NCBI GenBank assembly: GCA_946631805.1 | Contig: CAMPAJ010000077.1 | Span: 1 to 7,550, forward strand | From: an uncultured Eggerthellaceae bacterium | GTDB lineage: Bacteria > Actinomycetota > Coriobacteriia > Coriobacteriales > Eggerthellaceae | Reading direction: 5' to 3' | Length of the DNA: 7,550 nucleotides | Shown: one piece after another, positions 4,820 through 7,550 of the stretch | How positions within the stretch are numbered: the first letter of the stretch is position 1 | How the letters are laid out: every line of letters starts with the position of its first letter | Notes under the pieces: model-generated | The model's database searches: none | What the model was told of the DNA's origin: nothing | What the model saw: the letters and a program-made list of their open reading frames with translations, nothing else | Position numbers and translations under genes: made by a program

Positions 4820-5698
4820 ATGGTCGATACGAGGCAAGGGAGCGCGGGCGCAAACCGGCGATACAAGGACACGATGTTCCGCGACCTGTTCGGCTCGCCG
4901 GAACGCAAGGAAAATGCACTCGAGCTATACAACGCGCTTAACGGAACAACCTACGATGACCCGGACTCGCTCGAGATCACGACGCTCGACGACGTCATCT
5001 ACCTTAAAGTGAAGAACGACGTGTCGTTTCTGCTCGCGGATGAGATGGTGCTCTGGGAGCACCAGTCCACCCCCAATCCCAACATGCCGTTGAGGGGGCT
5101 CATATACTTCGGGCGCTTGTACTCGGCGTACGCGGAGCGGGAGGGGCTGGACCTGTACGGCGGCTCCCGGCTCGCCGTTCCCGCGCCGCGCTACTTCGTC
5201 TTCTACGCCGGGCGCGGGGAGCAGCCCGACCGCGAGACACTCCGCCTCTCCGATATGTTCGGTGGCAGAGGTGCGTCGGTCGAGGTCGTCTGCGAGGTCG
5301 TCAACGTCAACCCGGGACACAACCCGGAAGTGGCCGCGGCGAGCCCGACGCTCGCGGGCTACTCGCATTTCGTCGGGCTCATGCGCGAGTATAATGTGGT
5401 GCGCGGGATGCCCTTGCGAGACGCCGTCGACAGGGCGATGGACGAATGCATTGCAGAGGGCCATCTCGCAGAGTACCTGAGGGAGAAGCGGGCGGAGGTG
5501 CGCGACATGTTCATGACAGAGTTTGATGAGGAAAAGCGCAGGCAGCTCGATCGGCAGGAAGGCTATGAGGACGGCTGCGAAAAGGAGCGCGAACGAGTGG
5601 CCGAGCGGCTGCGCGCGGCGGGATACGGCGACGACGTGGTGGACGCCGCTCTTGGCGAGGCTGCGCGCGCCGAGAAGGACTTCGGACGCAATTCCTAG
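4820..5698 (+). CDS. Rpn family PD-(D/E)XK nuclease / putative transposase, copy 3, full length
   Basis: A 292-aa paralogue of copy 1. AAGGAGG (4805-4811) lies 8 nt before the ATG, a strong start. Seen in order: NRRYKDTMFRDLFGSPERK (12-30), ALELYNALNGTTYDDP (33-48), catalytic D67 in 'VKNDVSFLL', E80-x-Q82 in 'LWEHQSTPNPNMPLRG', 'PRYFVFYAG', VVCEVVNVNPGHNPE, ASPTLAGY, then the helical tail with KRAEVRDMFMTEFDEE and VAERLRAAGYGDD. The expected role is the same as for copy 1. It differs in the tail: the FANG(V/I)DEGKKQGIEQ module of copies 1 and 2 is replaced by a shorter CEKERER segment, and the end is extended (GEAARAEKDFGRNS). It is oriented opposite to the other two copies and is followed by the strong hairpin at 5738. 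Confidence 0.9.
   Translation: MVDTRQGSAGANRRYKDTMFRDLFGSPERKENALELYNALNGTTYDDPDSLEITTLDDVIYLKVKNDVSFLLADEMVLWEHQSTPNPNMPLRGLIYFGRLYSAYAEREGLDLYGGSRLAVPAPRYFVFYAGRGEQPDRETLRLSDMFGGRGASVEVVCEVVNVNPGHNPEVAAASPTLAGYSHFVGLMREYNVVRGMPLRDAVDRAMDECIAEGHLAEYLREKRAEVRDMFMTEFDEEKRRQLDRQEGYEDGCEKERERVAERLRAAGYGDDVVDAALGEAARAEKDFGRNS
5507..5698 (+). CDS. Putative internal C-terminal product of Rpn copy 3 (Rpn_S-like), 63 aa
   Basis: Codon 230 of copy 3 is ATG, beginning MFMTEFDEEKRRQLDRQEGY, with GGAGG at 5494-5498, exactly 8 nt upstream. The arrangement is the same as in copies 1 and 2. The product is all helical tail, rich in Glu and Arg. The case for and against real initiation is the same as for the product at 1236-1421. 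Its different tail would suit specificity for its own full-length partner, if such pairs exist. Confidence 0.4.
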   Translation: MFMTEFDEEKRRQLDRQEGYEDGCEKERERVAERLRAAGYGDDVVDAALGEAARAEKDFGRNS

Positions 5699-5737
5699 GG
5701 TCGCCTGCCCCACGTCGAAACCATCTCACATGCAGAA

Positions 5738-5765
5738 GGGGAGCCGGCCCGAAGGCCGGCTCCCC
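5738..5765 (-). terminator. Strong hairpin terminator, probably for the pilin gene
   Basis: GGGGAGCCGGCC (5738-5749) pairs perfectly with GGCCGGCTCCCC (5754-5765): a 12-bp GC-rich stem with a 4-nt loop. Read on the minus strand, the loop is C-UUCG-G, the ultra-stable tetraloop, followed by TTCTGCATG. The plus strand has loop CGAA and GGATCTC after it. The loop orientation points to the pilin transcript (stop 53 bp upstream). It may also stop Rpn copy 3 transcripts, whose stop lies 39 bp to the left. No long U-tract is present on either side. Confidence 0.75.
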
Positions 5766-5818
5766 GGATCTCAGCTGGCTAGGCCAGCCGCGCTATGCCG
5801 TGCGTGACGGAGAGGGGT

Positions 5819-7549
5819 CTACTTCTCCTCCTCGATCTCGGTCTTGGACATGCGGCGCTTGGTGATCAGCCACACTGCCGCGAGCAGGACCATGATGCCG
5901 CCGACGACGTAGAGGATCGTGGTGCCCATGCCACCCGTGGAGGGAAGAGAGGTACCCTTGACATTCTTGATTTCATGGGTGACGTCGCCTGCATGACCTG
6001 CATTATCAAGGGCAATCTTCTTCTCACCGTTATTCATGGTGTAATTCGAGACTTCCGTGCCATCAACAGTTACTTTGTAGCTAGCAAGCTGCTTGTATGC
6101 ATTGCAGGTAGCCGTCGCGGGAACATCTTCGTATGTAGCCTCAATAATGAAGGTGACGGGAGTGGTCATCAGCATATAGCCAGTTGGGGCTTTGGTCTCC
6201 TTCAGAACGTAAGTTCCTTCTTCAAGGCCGTGGATGCCCACAACGGAACCGCCCTTGACCATCAGCTTGCCCTCGTCATTGGTGGTAAAGACGGTGTCTG
6301 CAGTAATGGTGCTGTTCGTGTACGGCGTGGTGCCGTCTGCCTTGAACAGCTTGAACTCCGCGTCTGCAAGGGGCATATGCTTCTCGCCGTTGTCATAGGT
6401 CGTTTCGGTGGTGGTGACGGGATTGCCGGCTTCGTCCACGCCAACCTTGATGATCTCGGAAGACTCATAGGTGGTGCTTCCGAAGAGGTCGGCGTCAATC
6501 GAGAAGGTGTAATGCGTCGTCTTGTCTTCCTTGGTGCCATGATCGCTGCTGGTGGTAGGACTCTTGGAATACTCGATTTTCACCGTGTTGGTTTCGGGGT
6601 TTACGGTTTTAGCCTCAGAGGTAATCTTTGCCTTATACTCGATTGTCACAAGTTCTGCTACGTTACGTGACTTCAGGTACGTATCGGTAAAGGTAATCGT
6701 ATAGCCATTTTCCGACTTAGTGATCGTGTAGTCGCCCGTCGTCCCTTCGGACAGTGTCTTCGTTGCGTTCTTTACGGTAATGTCCGACAATGCGGCTGCG
6801 CCTTCGCCTTCCTTGACGGCAAGCGTAAGACCATCAGACAGAGTATCGGTAACCGTAAACACGGGATTTGTCCAGCTTTCGAGGTAGGCAGGTACGGTGG
6901 TTTCAACCTTGAAGTCGATTATGTCGCCTACGTTCTCGCTAGTCGTATCTACCCAATTGCCAGCGCTATCTTTTGCCTTCTTGTCAACCGTTACAGTTGA
7001 TTTCTTAGCAGTACCATTGTCGGCATAGCTTAAAGGCAGAGCTATTTCGCTACCAGCGTTATCGGCTTGAACTGCCAGGAACACAGGATTGTAGACGACC
7101 ATTTCGTTCTCGTTCGTAGGCGCCGCGCCCGTGATAAGCGCCATATACAGACCTGGTGCAACGTTTGTTGCGGTCCAGGTAGTTCCACTAACGGTGTCAC
7201 CGGTACCGTTTACGGCAGTTCCAAGGGTCGCTCCGCCCATCGCTGTTGCCGTTGTATCGGTAATCTTGCCTTCAACAACTGTCTTTGTTGTGCCTTCGGT
7301 CTTTACGTAACCGACGATTTCCTTTTGCTGGTCTGCACTTAGAGCGGTGTCGAACGGTGCGAGGAATTTCCAGCCACTTCCATCGGCAGCCCATTCAACT
7401 ACCTTGTAGTACTGGACAGTATCGCCCGCTGAAAGACCATCTATTTTGATTGTCTTTTCGGCTACATCTGCAAAAGCAGCTCCGGCGCACATTGTCATTG
7501 CCAGAACGGCAACAACTAGCGCAGCCATCATCTTTTTGATGTGTCTCAT
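5819..7549 (-). CDS. LPSTG-anchored isopeptide-forming (SpaA-type) pilin or fimbrial subunit
   Basis: A complete 576-aa surface protein. Residues 1-27 are a Sec signal peptide (RHIKK, hydrophobic core, cleavage after AFA). Residues ~28-175 form an N-terminal pilin domain. Residues ~185-328 resemble the fimbrial isopeptide-forming D2 domain: VTVDKKAKD at the Lys end (K190/K191), FTVTDTLSDGLTL, and ETNTVKIEY at the Asn end (N321). Residues ~390-530 are a CnaB/SpaA domain: AEFKLFKADG (K400), E-box YVLKETKAPTGY with E451, and HEIKN with N529. The sorting signal is LPSTG (535-539), a membrane helix (~543-562) and KRR. Sortase would join it to the wall or polymerise it into pili through K190/K191-like lysines (inference). 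No sortase or minor pilin is in the window; they may lie to the right. The ribosome binding site is outside. The middle of the gene is visibly more AT-rich than the Rpn genes. Confidence 0.9.
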   Translation of the reverse strand: MRHIKKMMAALVVAVLAMTMCAGAAFADVAEKTIKIDGLSAGDTVQYYKVVEWAADGSGWKFLAPFDTALSADQQKEIVGYVKTEGTTKTVVEGKITDTTATAMGGATLGTAVNGTGDTVSGTTWTATNVAPGLYMALITGAAPTNENEMVVYNPVFLAVQADNAGSEIALPLSYADNGTAKKSTVTVDKKAKDSAGNWVDTTSENVGDIIDFKVETTVPAYLESWTNPVFTVTDTLSDGLTLAVKEGEGAAALSDITVKNATKTLSEGTTGDYTITKSENGYTITFTDTYLKSRNVAELVTIEYKAKITSEAKTVNPETNTVKIEYSKSPTTSSDHGTKEDKTTHYTFSIDADLFGSTTYESSEIIKVGVDEAGNPVTTTETTYDNGEKHMPLADAEFKLFKADGTTPYTNSTITADTVFTTNDEGKLMVKGGSVVGIHGLEEGTYVLKETKAPTGYMLMTTPVTFIIEATYEDVPATATCNAYKQLASYKVTVDGTEVSNYTMNNGEKKIALDNAGHAGDVTHEIKNVKGTSLPSTGGMGTTILYVVGGIMVLLAAVWLITKRRMSKTEIEEEK

Positions 7550-7550
7550 C

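Noticed and set aside
5046..5062. Perfect inverted repeat GGTGCTC-TGG-GAGCACC inside Rpn copy 3 (also in copy 1)
   Set aside because: Explained by the codons of the conserved V-L-W-E-H-Q catalytic motif; not independent evidence of a site.
4925..5713. Long minus-strand open frame opposite Rpn copy 3
   Set aside because: Antisense shadow of a conserved nuclease gene; the other Rpn copies produce similar shadows (1200-1679, 1761-2318, 4054-4386).
5795..6670. Long plus-strand open frame opposite the pilin gene
   Set aside because: It is the antisense of a complete pilin with signal peptide and sorting signal, and it has no domain of its own.
1..7550. CRISPR array, tRNA, rRNA or insertion-sequence ends
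   Set aside because: No regularly spaced repeats, no cloverleaf or conserved RNA motifs, and no terminal inverted repeats with target duplications were found by eye.

Overview
The window looks like an accessory or surface-gene region of a high-GC Gram-positive gut bacterium. Coriobacteriia (Eggerthellales-like: Slackia, Eggerthella and relatives) is my best guess. It rests on protein style rather than a marker gene: a Tat/lipobox lipoprotein with a cyclophilin-like domain, a CAP-domain protein with a lysine-rich Ig-like tail, an LPSTG pilin, and several Rpn-family nuclease genes of the 'LWEHQSTPNPNMPLRG' type. No rRNA, tRNA, CRISPR or classical IS was seen.

Layout, left to right. 1-61 (-): first 20 codons of an XRE-type regulator. 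62-426: divergent intergenic region crowded with inverted repeats, a TATAAT box and a possible structured leader. 427-1128 (+): Tat lipoprotein with a Ser-rich linker and cyclophilin-like domain, followed by a degenerate second copy of its own 3' end (1145-1204). 1236-2135 (-): full-length Rpn nuclease gene (copy 1). 2438-2662 (-): C-terminal remnant of a 4Fe-4S ferredoxin-type protein. It abuts, head to head, a 5'-truncated LRR/CAP/Ig-like surface protein whose recognisable part is about 2660-3877 (+). 3976-4436 (-): Rpn copy 2, an internally deleted remnant without its nuclease core. 4437-4819: no recognisable gene. 4820-5698 (+): full-length Rpn copy 3. 5738-5765: very strong hairpin terminator. 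5819-7549 (-): complete sortase-anchored isopeptide pilin, whose start codon lies one base inside the right edge.

The surface proteins share no operon here; each gene stands alone, and several are damaged. The Rpn copies are close in sequence (35 identical bases between copies 1 and 3 across the active-site motif) and are the likeliest substrate for local rearrangement. The ferredoxin/CAP junction lies between copy 1 and the copy 2 remnant.

The most interesting observation is that all three Rpn genes, including the deleted one, carry an in-frame ATG-TTC-ATG exactly 8 nt after a GGAGG. This would give a 61-71 aa C-terminal protein. The arrangement matches the gene-within-gene Rpn_L (toxic nuclease) / Rpn_S (intragenic inhibitor) design described for E. 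coli rpn genes. The remnant has lost the nuclease but kept the whole putative inhibitor, so it may be an orphan antitoxin rather than a dead gene.
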